DNA of 64,000 bases, taken from Eutrophocola sp965662685. GTDB lineage: Bacteria; Pseudomonadota; Gammaproteobacteria; Pseudomonadales; Pseudohongiellaceae. This document shows positions 43,847-53,574 of the stretch, piece after piece. The notes under the pieces are model-generated. The model ran no database searches. It saw nothing but the letters and a program-made list of their open reading frames with translations, and was not told where the DNA came from. How positions within the stretch are numbered: position 1 is the stretch's first letter; each line of letters starts with the position of its first letter. The stretch lies in the NCBI GenBank assembly GCA_965662685.1, contig CBFIIQ010000007.1:1-64000 (forward strand). The letters are read 5' to 3'. The position numbers and the translations under genes were made by a program.

Positions 43847-44293
43847 ATGAAAAATTTAGTTATTTCCCTGCTATTGATGTTCGGCCTGACTGGCTCACTG
43901 CATGCACAAAGTAATGCGGAAGCAGAAGCTGCTGCAGTGTTTGAAACTTTTCTGGATGCCATGACCAATACCGACATGGATATCGTCACCAGCCTGTTTT
44001 CAGAAGATGCCCTGTTTTGGGGAACCGGGTCGCAAACACTGGTTACCGACCCCACAGGAGTTGCAGCTTATTTCGAACCCGTTGGACGCAACCCGCCCGG
44101 ACAGACTATTGCCCGTGCCCGCGACTTTGAGAGTGTAGAGATAGCCAGCAATCTGGTTGCCATTTCTGGCATGTGGGAAGTGGTACCGAGCGCTGAAAAC
44201 GAAGGCACGCCGTTACGGGTAAGCATGTTGCTTGCCCTGCGCAACGGCGCATGGAAAATTATCCAGTTTCATAATTCTGCGGTTCCCCAATAA
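43847..44293 (+). CDS. Exported SnoaL/DUF4440-like protein
   Basis: 148 residues with a signal peptide ending LHAQS. The cone-like fold is suggested by AAAVFETFLDAMTNTD, LFSEDALFW, and the closing NGAWKIIQFHNS. Such NTF2-like proteins bind small ligands or act as isomerases or accessory domains; the ligand is unknown. It follows the carboxylase operon by 85 bases on the same strand, so a link to that pathway is possible but not shown. Confidence 0.75.
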   Translation: MKNLVISLLLMFGLTGSLHAQSNAEAEAAAVFETFLDAMTNTDMDIVTSLFSEDALFWGTGSQTLVTDPTGVAAYFEPVGRNPPGQTIARARDFESVEIASNLVAISGMWEVVPSAENEGTPLRVSMLLALRNGAWKIIQFHNSAVPQ

Positions 44294-44304
44294 GGGAACC
44301 CGCA
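44278..44304. terminator. Hairpin between convergent genes
   Basis: TGCGGTTCCC pairs with GGGAACCCGCA with one bulged base. The stop codon of the SnoaL-like gene lies in the loop. There is no T run, so termination is probably weak or factor-assisted. It lies between genes that converge. Confidence 0.45.
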
Positions 44305-44315
44305 GGTAAACCATG

Positions 44316-45539
44316 TTAGTCAGTGACTGCTTCTATCCTTAACAAGACGCCGTCATCTTCATCGGTCAATAAATACAGCCTGCCATCAGGCCCCTGTTTA
44401 ACATCCCGAATGCGCTGTCTTAGATCCGAGAGCAGTGATTCACGACGAATTTCTTCCATATTTTCATTGAACTTGATGCGATGCAGTTGTCCGGTACCGG
44501 GGATCTGCCCTTCCTGCATACCGCCAACAAAGAGATCACCCTGCCAGCGCGGAAATTCATTGCCAGTATAGAACGTTAGTCCGGTCGTAGAAATCCCAGG
44601 CATCCAGAACGCCATCGGATTACGGACACCTTCCATCTGGAAATTCTGGCTATGCCAGCCACCGCCATAGGAGATGCCAAAACTCACCAGAGGCCAGCCA
44701 TAATTACCGCCAGGCACAACCAGGTTTACCTCATCGCCGCCATTAGGCCCCATCTCCGCATTCCAGATATCACCGGTTTCCTGGTTCAGGGTCAACCCGG
44801 TAGGCGTCCTGTGGCCATAGCTGTAAATTTCCGGCAAAAAGCCTTCGCGACCGACAAAGGGATTGTCATCGGGAATTGTGCCTTCGGGGGTGAAACGCAG
44901 AATTTTGCCTTTATGACTCATGGTTTCAAAACTGTTTGAGTTATCCGTGGTGACATAAACGCCGACATAGAGCATATCGTCTGCACCAAATAACAGGCGC
45001 ACCCCGTTAGTGGTGCCTTCCTGAGCAACAAAGATATCCCCGGTATCAAGGATATTGGTGCCATCCCACCGACCCCGCGCTACCGCTATGGCTTCCTTAC
45101 CAGCCGGCAACTTCTTGTTATAACTCATGTAGATATAAGGTTGATTGGCAAAATCGGGATGGATAGTGATATCCAGCAGGCCCTTGTACTTACTCACCAT
45201 GATGTCGGTGGGGGCTCCCTGAACCGGCTCTTCAAGCAATTGATCATTGATAATGCGGCGAACACGTCCGACATTTTTTTCAGTGACCAGAGCACTGCCA
45301 TCAGGTAGCCAGGTGATACTCCAGGGATGAATCAGGCCGCGGGCAATAACCCTGACACGAATATCCGTGCCCTCGGCGGTATCATAATAAAAAGGTCCAG
45401 TGCCTACCGGGTCTATATGCAGACCGTCCGGACTGGCCGGGGCATTCTCAGCCGCAATAAGCCCATGCTGGAATAGCATCGGTAATACCATTGATAAAAA
45501 AAGCGTGCCAGTGAGACGCCAGATATTGGTGATTTTCAT
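44316..45539 (-). CDS. PQQ-dependent soluble sugar (aldose) dehydrogenase family protein
   Basis: About 407 residues with a signal peptide, then the six-bladed propeller of the GSDH family: LIHPWSITWLPDGSALVTEK at the N terminus, MSKYKGLLDITIHPDF, YSYGHRTPTGLTLN and GPNGGDEVNLVVPGGNYGWP. The His in YGHR fits the catalytic region of the family. It probably oxidises a sugar or related alcohol in the periplasm using PQQ, though some relatives bind PQQ poorly. The ATG after GAGAGGGAA is chosen. No PQQ biosynthesis genes are in this window. Confidence 0.9.
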   Translation of the reverse strand: MKITNIWRLTGTLFLSMVLPMLFQHGLIAAENAPASPDGLHIDPVGTGPFYYDTAEGTDIRVRVIARGLIHPWSITWLPDGSALVTEKNVGRVRRIINDQLLEEPVQGAPTDIMVSKYKGLLDITIHPDFANQPYIYMSYNKKLPAGKEAIAVARGRWDGTNILDTGDIFVAQEGTTNGVRLLFGADDMLYVGVYVTTDNSNSFETMSHKGKILRFTPEGTIPDDNPFVGREGFLPEIYSYGHRTPTGLTLNQETGDIWNAEMGPNGGDEVNLVVPGGNYGWPLVSFGISYGGGWHSQNFQMEGVRNPMAFWMPGISTTGLTFYTGNEFPRWQGDLFVGGMQEGQIPGTGQLHRIKFNENMEEIRRESLLSDLRQRIRDVKQGPDGRLYLLTDEDDGVLLRIEAVTD

Positions 45540-45803
45540 TTCCCTCTCCCCCAACCTGTGAACCGGAATAGTGATCTACCGGTAGCATTGATATGTTTAT
45601 CGAACCTGAACAATTTTACACACTTCAGGCGCTCAGGCCAGAGGTACAACGATGCATGAACTTCGTCCTGTAAATCTGTCAAGACGGTCATTCATTTGCC
45701 ATGCATCATGGTAATATTCGTAAACATCTCCATTTATGCTGTTTTCACCCCTTCTAAACTTTAGAAATATTTATTCACTAATTAACTCATTTCAGGAATA
45801 CCT

Positions 45804-46331
45804 ATGCGACTCGAAGCTATTTCAATCGGTAATAACCCACCGGAAGATATCAACGTCATTATTGAAGTACCGATTGGCGGGCAGCCCATCAAGTATGAAC
45901 TGGACAAGGAATCCGGCACCCTGGTGGTCGACCGCTTTCTTTATACGCCGATGACCTATCCTGGTAATTACGGCTTTGTGCCTCATACGCTTTCCGATGA
46001 TGGCGATCCCATTGATGTGATGGTATGTAATACCCGACCACTGATGCCTGGTTGCGTCATCAATGTCCGGCCGATAGGCGTGTTGATCATGGAAGATAAT
46101 GCCGGCATGGATGAGAAGATTATTTCTGTGCCTTCACCCCATCTCACCAGGCGTTATGAAAATATTCATAATTATGAGGATCTGCCAGAAATCACCATGA
46201 ATCAGATCGCGCACTTTTTTGAGCACTACAAGGATCTGGAGCCAGGCAAATGGGTGAAAATCGGGGATTGGCACGATGCTAAAAAAGCCCGTGAACTGAT
46301 TCAGGACGCCATTGACAGGGCTAAAGAATAA
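45804..46331 (+). CDS. ppa: Inorganic pyrophosphatase, soluble family I
   Basis: 175 residues, as in E. coli. The signature DPIDVMV follows ELDKESGTLVVDRFLYT and the substrate-binding YPGNYGFVP. It splits pyrophosphate made by biosynthesis, so it pulls polymerisation and activation reactions forward. The ATG is the obvious start. Downstream it converges with a CNNM/CorC-type gene. Confidence 0.96.
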   Translation: MRLEAISIGNNPPEDINVIIEVPIGGQPIKYELDKESGTLVVDRFLYTPMTYPGNYGFVPHTLSDDGDPIDVMVCNTRPLMPGCVINVRPIGVLIMEDNAGMDEKIISVPSPHLTRRYENIHNYEDLPEITMNQIAHFFEHYKDLEPGKWVKIGDWHDAKKARELIQDAIDRAKE

Positions 46332-46359
46332 TCAAGGTGTAACTTTAGTAACAAGCAGA

Positions 46360-47703
46360 TTACTCGTTCTCGGTTAGCTCAAGGATTTCGCCGGCAACAG
46401 GTAATGTTTCGATGATTACCTGACCGACACGCAGATCCTCAATATCCTGAATGGTCAGCCTGAAATTATCGATTTCGATGATATCACCAGGAGCAGGCAT
46501 ACGTTCCAGCTGATTCATTAACAGCCCTGATAAACTGTTGGCTTCTTCTTCGGTCGGTACTACCAGGCCCACGACCTTTTCTATATCGCCCAGCGATGCC
46601 AGTCCGTCTGCCTGCCATTTACCTTCCTGCAGAAGCGTAATAGGCATGGTGGATTCCTCGGCGTCGGTTTCGTCCTCGATTTCACCGACAATCTCTTCCA
46701 GCAAATCTTCCAGGGTAATGATGCCAAGGAACTTGCCATATTCATCAATCACAAAAGCCATATGAGCACGATTGCTACGCATATCCTCAAACAGGGTAGA
46801 GACGCGCTGGGATTCCGGCACCACCATGGGTTGTCTGCAAAAACGGCGCAGATCACTCCAGGGTTTTTCTTCCCCATCAAGCATGGCTGAATACAGATCA
46901 TTGGTCAGCAACAGACCTACTATTTCGTTATCCCTGCCGCCATCAACCACCGGAAAGCGTGAATGCCCGCCGTCACGAATTTTTCTCAGGTTTTCTTCTT
47001 CCGGGTCGGTGATATCCAGCAGATCCACAGAGTTAACCGGAATCATCACCCTGCCTATATGCCGCTGATCGAATTCAAACAGGTTATTCAGCATATTGGC
47101 TTTGTCATATTCCAGCGCCCCATGTTCCTGAGAGGTGGCCACCATGCCCTTGAACTCATCACTGCTGAAGACTTCAGCATGGGTAGCTTCCTCAACACCA
47201 AAAAGCGCCAGCAATGAACCGGAAGACCAGTTCAGAATCCAGTTCAGCGGGTAAACCAGCATATAGGTGAAATGCAATGGATAGGAGATCCACACCGAAA
47301 CTACTTCGGCCTTGCGAATCGCAAAGGTTTTTGGCACCTGCTCTCCGATCACAATATGCAGTGAAGAGAAAATCAGGAAGCCGGTAATAAAAGCCGTTGT
47401 ATGGAGAATGGCATCAGGAACGCCTGCCCAATGGAACATGGGTTCCAGCAATGCTGCTACCGCAGGCTCACCGACCCAGCCCAGGCCCAGAGAAGCCATG
47501 GTAATACCGAGCTGGCAGGCCGCCAGATAGGCTTCCAGATGAGACTGTATTCTCACGGTCAGCTTGGCCGCGGAACTACCGCTATTGGCCAATGCTTCTA
47601 TGCGAAAACCACGGGCTTTCACCAGAGCGAACTCGGCTGCCACAAAAAACCCATTAGCGATTAATAAAATTACGACGGCAATCAGACTACCTGATAGATT
47701 CAC
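46360..47703 (-). CDS. CNNM/CorC-type membrane protein (DUF21, CBS pair, CorC_HlyC)
   Basis: 447 residues. The N-terminal DUF21 domain has four hydrophobic segments (about 3-25, 60-80, 95-120, 130-150) with FVAAEFALVKAR and ACQLGITMASLGLGWVGEP. A CBS pair follows (about 215-340), with FVIDEYGKFLGIITLEDLLEEIVG. The C-terminal CorC_HlyC domain ends in RVGQVIIE. This family contains magnesium transporters or their regulators; older annotation as hemolysin is misleading. Length and architecture are typical. Confidence 0.92.
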   Translation of the reverse strand: MNLSGSLIAVVILLIANGFFVAAEFALVKARGFRIEALANSGSSAAKLTVRIQSHLEAYLAACQLGITMASLGLGWVGEPAVAALLEPMFHWAGVPDAILHTTAFITGFLIFSSLHIVIGEQVPKTFAIRKAEVVSVWISYPLHFTYMLVYPLNWILNWSSGSLLALFGVEEATHAEVFSSDEFKGMVATSQEHGALEYDKANMLNNLFEFDQRHIGRVMIPVNSVDLLDITDPEEENLRKIRDGGHSRFPVVDGGRDNEIVGLLLTNDLYSAMLDGEEKPWSDLRRFCRQPMVVPESQRVSTLFEDMRSNRAHMAFVIDEYGKFLGIITLEDLLEEIVGEIEDETDAEESTMPITLLQEGKWQADGLASLGDIEKVVGLVVPTEEEANSLSGLLMNQLERMPAPGDIIEIDNFRLTIQDIEDLRVGQVIIETLPVAGEILELTENE

Positions 47704-47970
47704 TTTTTATCCTGCTTTTCAGTTAAATTAGGTTACTTTGCCCCACCTGGTTGAAGGAGGGAGGCGTATTGTACATTTTACTACGTGATTTAATAGTAAA
47801 TGTAGCATGCCAGCCCAAACAGACAAGGGGCATAACTAATTGAGCAGGCAGTGATTTTTCCCGCGACAGTGTCGATAGCGCTGCAATCACTGGATTTTCA
47901 GCTGTAATGAAAAAACTTAACGAACAAAGTATAGTACACGGCTGAATTTTCAGCTGGAAAAACCTGCGCA

Positions 47971-48819
47971 ATGACAAATCAAATGAATGACAAACTGGCC
48001 CGTGTAAAGGGCTTTGTTTTCGATATGGATGGCACACTGATTCTTGGCGACAAGAAAAACAACAATATGGCGATGCTGCCCGGTGCCGCAGACTTTATCA
48101 ATCTGCTTAAAGATAAAGGCATTCCCTATGTGGTGATGACCAATGGCACGGCGCGCTCGCCTTCCGACTATGTGAAGGTGCTCAGCGACGCCGGTATTCC
48201 CATGAACGAAAACACCATGATGACCCCCAGCAGCGTGGCTGCGGACTATCTGGTCAAACAAGGCTACAAGCGCATCATGGTGTTGGGCTGCCCAGGTGTG
48301 TGGGAGCCTCTGGCTGATCTCGGTCTGGAGATTGTGCTGTCGAGTATTGAAAATCCCGGCCCTGTCGATGCCGTCTATATTGGCTGGTATCGCGAATTCG
48401 GTTTCAAGGATATCGAAAATGCCTGGCTCGCAATCAAGGATGGTGCAGAATTATACACCGCCTCCGACGTGCCCTTTTTTGCCACCGCCAACGGTCCCGG
48501 TATTGGCACCTCCTGTGCACTGGCGGCGGCCCTCAAACCACTGACCGGTAAAGATGCCATCGTGCTTGGCAAACCCTCCTCCCATGCCATTGAAAGTGCG
48601 GCACGGCATTTAGGCCTTGCAGTAAGTGAGATCGCCGTGGTCGGTGATGACGCCGACCTGGAAGTGCCCATGGCAAAAAATAACGGTGCCCTCGCAATCT
48701 ATGTGCATACCGGCACCGGTGGTCCCAACGCCTTTGATGAACGACCGCAGGCGACCTGGCCAGACATCTCGGTGACCAATGTGGGTGAATTGATAGCACT
48801 CTACCAGGGCAGTGAATAA
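47971..48819 (+). CDS. HAD-IIA-family hydrolase (NagD-like phosphatase)
   Basis: 282 residues. Motif I is FDMDGTLILGD, motif II VMTNGTARSP, motif III GKPSSHAIE, and motif IV VVGDDADLEVPMA, the layout of the HAD-IIA group with a C2 cap. It likely dephosphorylates a sugar or nucleotide phosphate. The next gene starts inside its last codons at GTG, an eight-base overlap, so it may act with that glycosyltransferase, for example on a sugar phosphate, but this is inference. Confidence 0.9.
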   Translation: MTNQMNDKLARVKGFVFDMDGTLILGDKKNNNMAMLPGAADFINLLKDKGIPYVVMTNGTARSPSDYVKVLSDAGIPMNENTMMTPSSVAADYLVKQGYKRIMVLGCPGVWEPLADLGLEIVLSSIENPGPVDAVYIGWYREFGFKDIENAWLAIKDGAELYTASDVPFFATANGPGIGTSCALAAALKPLTGKDAIVLGKPSSHAIESAARHLGLAVSEIAVVGDDADLEVPMAKNNGALAIYVHTGTGGPNAFDERPQATWPDISVTNVGELIALYQGSE

Positions 48820-49903
48820 ACCCGTCCCCCGGCATCCGCAACGCGTTGTACTGGTAAACCCTACCAAGTACCTGGGCAACCTGTTGCTGGCGGGTGGCCT
48901 CATGCAGGCCTACGCCCGGTACTGTCAAGCCCAGGGCATAGACCTTAAAATTGTCATTGATGAAGGCTTCAGGGCACTTTGTGAAAACAGTTTTCCGAAT
49001 CAGACACTGATCTATTTTCCGCGCAGGAAAATAAACCAGTCCGGCGTGATGAAGAAGTTTTCACTTTACCGGGCCTGTCTACGAGAGATTCGTTCCTTTA
49101 AGCCGGATATTGCCTTCAATATAGAAGAAGACTCCGCTACCAGCCATTTGACCCGATTTTCCGGGGCGTCCTATAAACTCGGATGCAGTGCTATCCGCCA
49201 TCGTGGTGGTTACGATGCGGTGATTCCGGTTCAGTTTGAAAATCGCGAACCTGGTCGACGTCATCGCTGGTACAGCTATTATGATGTGTTCGCCGCTCTC
49301 GGTCTGCCGGAACCTGAAAAAAGTTATTTAAGCTTGAGTCCTGGCGAACTTCCCGAAACTGTCTCACAACAACTGCGCGAGTCTGGCTGGAAGCCTGATA
49401 TACCTGCCATTGCCATTCATGCCGGCGCTACCAAGGAATACAAGCGCTGGCCTCTAGCCAATGTGTCAGCCCTGCTGGAAAAAATAATTTCAGCCGGTTA
49501 TCAGCCTGTGCTTCTGGGCGCAGGCCATGATGATGAAATGGCCAATCAGGAAATAATGCAAAGGTTGAAAGCAGCAGGAGTGGATAAGCCTCCCCTTGAT
49601 CTGTGCAACCAGTTATCACTGGTAGCGCTGGGACAATTCCTCGGCACCTGCGCATTGATGATCGGCAATGACAGCGGCCCGTTTCATCTCGGTTCAGCAC
49701 TGGGCCTGTCCGGCCTGGTATTATTCGGGCCAACAAAAGATGAAATATGGGGACCTCTTGGTCAAAAAAGCGCTATTGTGCGGGGAGACTTTCCCTGCGA
49801 TCCGGCCTGCAACAAGAGCCATTGTTTGCATGGACATCGCTGCCTTGGGGATATTACTGCGGACCAGATTATGCAGAAGATAAGGGATAAGCTGCCTAAC
49901 TGA
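48812..49903 (+). CDS. Glycosyltransferase family 9 (heptosyltransferase-like)
   Basis: 363 residues, GT-B fold. VVLVNPTKYLGNLLLAGGLM at the N terminus and the C-terminal GNDSGPFHLGSALGLSGLVLFGPT are GT9 features; the latter binds ADP-heptose. The C terminus has a cysteine cluster, CDPACNKSHCLHGHRCL, also seen in this family. It may add heptose to a lipopolysaccharide core or another glycan. The start is GTG, coupled to the HAD gene by an 8-base overlap. Confidence 0.9.
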   Translation: MNKPVPRHPQRVVLVNPTKYLGNLLLAGGLMQAYARYCQAQGIDLKIVIDEGFRALCENSFPNQTLIYFPRRKINQSGVMKKFSLYRACLREIRSFKPDIAFNIEEDSATSHLTRFSGASYKLGCSAIRHRGGYDAVIPVQFENREPGRRHRWYSYYDVFAALGLPEPEKSYLSLSPGELPETVSQQLRESGWKPDIPAIAIHAGATKEYKRWPLANVSALLEKIISAGYQPVLLGAGHDDEMANQEIMQRLKAAGVDKPPLDLCNQLSLVALGQFLGTCALMIGNDSGPFHLGSALGLSGLVLFGPTKDEIWGPLGQKSAIVRGDFPCDPACNKSHCLHGHRCLGDITADQIMQKIRDKLPN

Positions 49904-50015
49904 TTTTTATCAGACATCCAGCTTTTTATGACAGTTTTTTAATTTTGTTTTGGGAATGAACTTACCGGAATACCCATGACGGGAATGTATAGTTAACCCT
50001 ATTGTCAAACACGTA

Positions 50016-52280
50016 CTAGTCGCCCAGCTCATTCTCGATTCGTATAAGCTCTGCTTCCGCGGCAGCTTCCTCGGCGTTATTGTGCGCATTTTTAGTATCT
50101 GTAGTCGGTACATCATGGCCATGTAATCCCCACTTGAAATCCATTTTTTTGCTAATAGCTTCCTGGATCAATTCGACAGCCAGCTCTGCAGGCGCTTCTC
50201 TGGTAATAAACCTTGAGGTGGATCCATGCTCTCGCAGCAGTGCCTGCCATTGTGGGCGGCTCTCAGGAATCCTGACCAGTGCTGGCAGCCGTGACCATGC
50301 CACATGGGTTCTGTAATCAGCCACCATATCGATTACCTGCTGATCGACCAGGGACTCATCAATCTCCATCACCAGCATTACCGTTTCTTCATGCTCATGC
50401 AGCATGCTATCGGCTTTTTCCGAAGAATCCACCATCACCACATCTAACCAGGACTCCTCCAGCGCATGGGCGAGACTGGTGCTATCATCTCCCAGGTTGC
50501 CCATCAGCAGGACACTATTTTTCTTACTGTCTTTACCAGTGGTTTCTGACATGGCACTCAGGTCGGGGAATTTCCCCTGATATTCCTGACTCAAACCAAG
50601 CCAGAATTGTTGACCGATAACACTGTAGGCTTCTGCCGCGGTGGTTTCACCGGCAATGATGAGCCGCGAAGCGGATAGCGTCATCGAATTAAATGTCCCG
50701 CGCATGGCTTGCTTGAACTTGATGATGTCCTGCTCGCCACCTAACAGTAATTCACGCTGGTCAGGGTTGATTTCTACCAGCTCGGCAACTACCGTTCTGC
50801 CTTTATAGCCAGTGTAATCACACTCTTCACAGCCAACTTCCCGGTAGGCCTGATCTGTTAACGTCGCCTCGGCAAAAGCGGTCGCTACAGGGTCAGGGTT
50901 GTGATCCACCGGGACCTTGCAGTGGCTACAGAGTTTACGCAACAAACGTTGAGACATGATGCCGGTCAGAGACTCGGCAAGAATCACCGGGTTAATCCCC
51001 ATATCCAGCAACCGCGGTATGGCACTTAGGGAATCATTGGTATGCAGGGTTGAGAAAACCAGATGTCCAGTAAGCGCCGATTGCATGGCAATCTGTGCTG
51101 TTTCCTCATCACGAATCTCGCCTATCAGAATTATATCGGGATCCTGACGCAGGATGGCACGCAAAGCCCGCGCAAAGGTCATGCCTGCCTTATCATTGAT
51201 TTCGGTCTGACTTAAACCCGCCATCTGGTATTCCACCGGATTTTCCACGGTCATGATGGAGGTATCTTCCCGGTTCAGGCTACTGAGCAGGGAATAAAGA
51301 GTAGTGGTCTTGCCGGATCCGGTAGGGCCACATACCAGGATGACACCGGAGGGGCTGGCCGCCATGCGATTTAGCATGTGTATCTCATCAAGGGAAAAGC
51401 CGATAGCAGACAGCTTGTAAACGGATTGCCGATTGAGGAAGCGCACCACCAGTTTTTCCAGGCGCCCTGTGACTGGCAAGGTGGAAATACGCAGATCATA
51501 TTCCCTGTCACTGATTTCCAGCAGCATGCGTCCGTCCTGGGGCACCATATTGTTGGTGGGATCCATTCCCCCCTTGGCCTTGAAATAGCGCACCACGGAA
51601 TTTCCCACCAGTTCCGACAGGATGACCAGGCGCTGCAGGTTCCCATCAACACGAATACGTACTACCGAGCCACCCGCAAAAGGCTGGATATGCATATCAG
51701 AAGCATTTTTCTCCAGTGCCTTGAGCATCAACTGACGTGCCAAGCGGGGTATGGCACTGTCCCCATTCTTTTCATCAAGCAAGCCGGCTTTTTTCTTTTG
51801 CGCGCCTGGCTTCAGGCTTTCGTAGCCCATGGCAATGGCAATTTCGATATTGGACGGGGTAGCAATCACCAATCGGAAATGTGTACCAAAAAGAAAGCGC
51901 AGGTTATCCAGTAATTCATGATCAAGGGGATTGGCAATCGCCAACACCGGTTCCTGATTTTCGATACCAATGGGAACAAAACAATGCTTGTCAGCAATTT
52001 TACGAGGAATACGTTTAAGCAGGCTTTCCATTGAGTCCAGCTTGCCCGGGTGGTAGGGTAATTGGGCCAGTCCAGCTACCTGCTCGGCGATGGTTTCGCC
52101 ATCAAGTTTGAGTTGGCGTTCCACAAAATGCCACAAATCCTGAATGCTGGTATCAGCGGCAGGAACAGTCATCCTTTGTTCCGGGTCAAACTGCGCCTGG
52201 TATTTTTTAAAGAGACCAAGTACTGCAGACCCCTCTGCGCGGGAAACACCTGAAATGTCTGTTGTTATCTGTGTTGTCAT
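50016..52280 (-). CDS. GspE/PilB-type secretion ATPase with degenerate receiver extension
   Basis: 754 residues, about 180 more than usual. The N-terminal GspE-N domain is at about 20-150. The ATPase has Walker A GPTGSGKTTTLYSLL, the Asp box, ILIGEIRDEETAQIAM, and a zinc site with CSHC and CEEC. After about residue 575 comes an extension of about 170 residues. It has the strands NSVLLMG, DVVMVDS, VMLVMEID, LPALVRI and SRFITREA, as in a receiver fold but without the phosphoacceptor aspartate. It powers pilin assembly or type II secretion. Gene order prepilin, single-helix protein, ATPase suggests one operon. Confidence 0.9.
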   Translation of the reverse strand: MTTQITTDISGVSRAEGSAVLGLFKKYQAQFDPEQRMTVPAADTSIQDLWHFVERQLKLDGETIAEQVAGLAQLPYHPGKLDSMESLLKRIPRKIADKHCFVPIGIENQEPVLAIANPLDHELLDNLRFLFGTHFRLVIATPSNIEIAIAMGYESLKPGAQKKKAGLLDEKNGDSAIPRLARQLMLKALEKNASDMHIQPFAGGSVVRIRVDGNLQRLVILSELVGNSVVRYFKAKGGMDPTNNMVPQDGRMLLEISDREYDLRISTLPVTGRLEKLVVRFLNRQSVYKLSAIGFSLDEIHMLNRMAASPSGVILVCGPTGSGKTTTLYSLLSSLNREDTSIMTVENPVEYQMAGLSQTEINDKAGMTFARALRAILRQDPDIILIGEIRDEETAQIAMQSALTGHLVFSTLHTNDSLSAIPRLLDMGINPVILAESLTGIMSQRLLRKLCSHCKVPVDHNPDPVATAFAEATLTDQAYREVGCEECDYTGYKGRTVVAELVEINPDQRELLLGGEQDIIKFKQAMRGTFNSMTLSASRLIIAGETTAAEAYSVIGQQFWLGLSQEYQGKFPDLSAMSETTGKDSKKNSVLLMGNLGDDSTSLAHALEESWLDVVMVDSSEKADSMLHEHEETVMLVMEIDESLVDQQVIDMVADYRTHVAWSRLPALVRIPESRPQWQALLREHGSTSRFITREAPAELAVELIQEAISKKMDFKWGLHGHDVPTTDTKNAHNNAEEAAAEAELIRIENELGD

Positions 52281-52325
52281 GAGTTCCTGATTGCCACAAT
52301 TGAGCAGTCTCGGCTTAACCGAACA

Positions 52326-52745
52326 CTATCTTACAACACCACTCACTACCAGCTCACCGGCCTCGTTAATTTCAACGAAGACTCCATTCATGCTGGTGCT
52401 GATGATGTAACTATTGCCCACAATCTCATATCTGACGATCGCACCAAGAGCTGCATTAGGTAATACGGGCGGAAATATCCCATCCGCAGTGTTGGCATCC
52501 ACCAGTCGTTTGGCTTCATGCACCAATTCTGTCAGCTCATCGGCGATGAGCAGATTGTCGGGAACTACAACACGATTGCCACTGTAAATATAATACGCCA
52601 GCCCAAAAAGCAGGAAAGGAATAATAAGGCCAGGACGAAATTTTCCGCGACGCCGGGGTTTTATGTGGCTTATCTTTTCATCACTGGTCTGTAGCTGTGT
52701 TTCAGCATCAGAGATCAGTGAGCCTAGATTGTCATCCTCATTCAT
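52326..52745 (-). CDS. Single-pass membrane protein next to a prepilin, unknown function
   Basis: About 139 residues from MNEDDNLGSL; a nearby in-frame ATG could add a few. A cytoplasmic, charged N terminus (about 1-38) is followed by one hydrophobic helix (about 40-58, LIIPFLLFGLAYYIY). The periplasmic domain of about 75 residues ends NGVFVEINEAGELVVSG. I do not recognise the family. Its place between a prepilin and a secretion ATPase suggests a minor pseudopilin-like or assembly component, but no prepilin peptidase site is visible. Confidence 0.6.
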   Translation of the reverse strand: MNEDDNLGSLISDAETQLQTSDEKISHIKPRRRGKFRPGLIIPFLLFGLAYYIYSGNRVVVPDNLLIADELTELVHEAKRLVDANTADGIFPPVLPNAALGAIVRYEIVGNSYIISTSMNGVFVEINEAGELVVSGVVR

Positions 52746-52808
52746 GGAGCTTCCCATCCTGTCAATTTTCAAGTTCTAAAGAAGAAAGGTTTTGATCTGG
52801 TTAAAGCC

Positions 52809-53303
52809 TCAGGTTACATGCTGTATACAATCGGGCGCGGCATTATCCGAAAGACTGGCATTAAAGGCGACAACAACTGAATTCACAAATCCGGAGGACA
52901 CCATGCCCCTTTCCAGTAACTGATCATGAACAGCCACGGCTACTCGATGACCCACGGGGCCTTCAGTCGGCGTCCTGGCAACCACCATTAAGACCGGGTT
53001 AAAACCCCCGCCGACACGATTTGGCTGAAAACCCACACTGAGCATTACATTACTCTCGGCGGGCTGCATGATAGCACTTGCCCTGTCTTTTATTTCATCA
53101 CAACGCTGGTATGGTCCCTGTTCCAGATCAGCACGGAATCCAGATCGCAAACTATCAAAAACCAGGATAATTTCAGTAGCACGGGCGCGTTCCTGGTAGC
53201 TCTGGTACATGGGTAGGGAAACTGCTCCGAGAACAGAAATAATGGAAATCACCACCATGATTTCCAACAGTGAAAATCCACTGGAACGCGAATAACTTGT
53301 CAT
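52809..53303 (-). CDS. Type IV prepilin-like protein
   Basis: 164 residues with the prepilin leader MTSYSRSSG followed by FSLLEIMVVISIISVLG, so PilD-type peptidase would cut after Gly and the Glu at +5 is present. The helix is hydrophobic to about residue 30. The C-terminal domain has two cysteines far apart, YQRCDEIK and APDCIQHV, as in pilin D-loops. Start at the ATG after AAGG; an ATG two codons earlier is possible. It is first in the operon with the ATPase. It could be a type IV pilin or a type II pseudopilin. Confidence 0.88.
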   Translation of the reverse strand: MTSYSRSSGFSLLEIMVVISIISVLGAVSLPMYQSYQERARATEIILVFDSLRSGFRADLEQGPYQRCDEIKDRASAIMQPAESNVMLSVGFQPNRVGGGFNPVLMVVARTPTEGPVGHRVAVAVHDQLLERGMVSSGFVNSVVVAFNASLSDNAAPDCIQHVT

Positions 53304-53574
53304 GATCATCCTTAAACTCCCTGTTAACCAAGCCTACATATTAATGATGGTTAATTCTTACCAATGATTAGTGTAATTCTGCAAAATTTACCTGATACAG
53401 GGCATTTTACGTAAAATGCAAGGCGTTAGCTTATTTTTTCGTTAAAGTTTTTCAATTCAGTCACCCAAATAGTTAACCTCAAAGGGCAGTATTTTCATGG
53501 AATTGCATTCTTCAAGGTATCATTCAATTCGTGCTTCAAGCGGCAAGATTTTTTATTTTATTGATCCAGCCTGA

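Noticed and set aside
44278..44304. Hairpin as a riboswitch or attenuator
   Set aside because: It lies across a stop codon between convergent genes, where a terminator is the simpler explanation.
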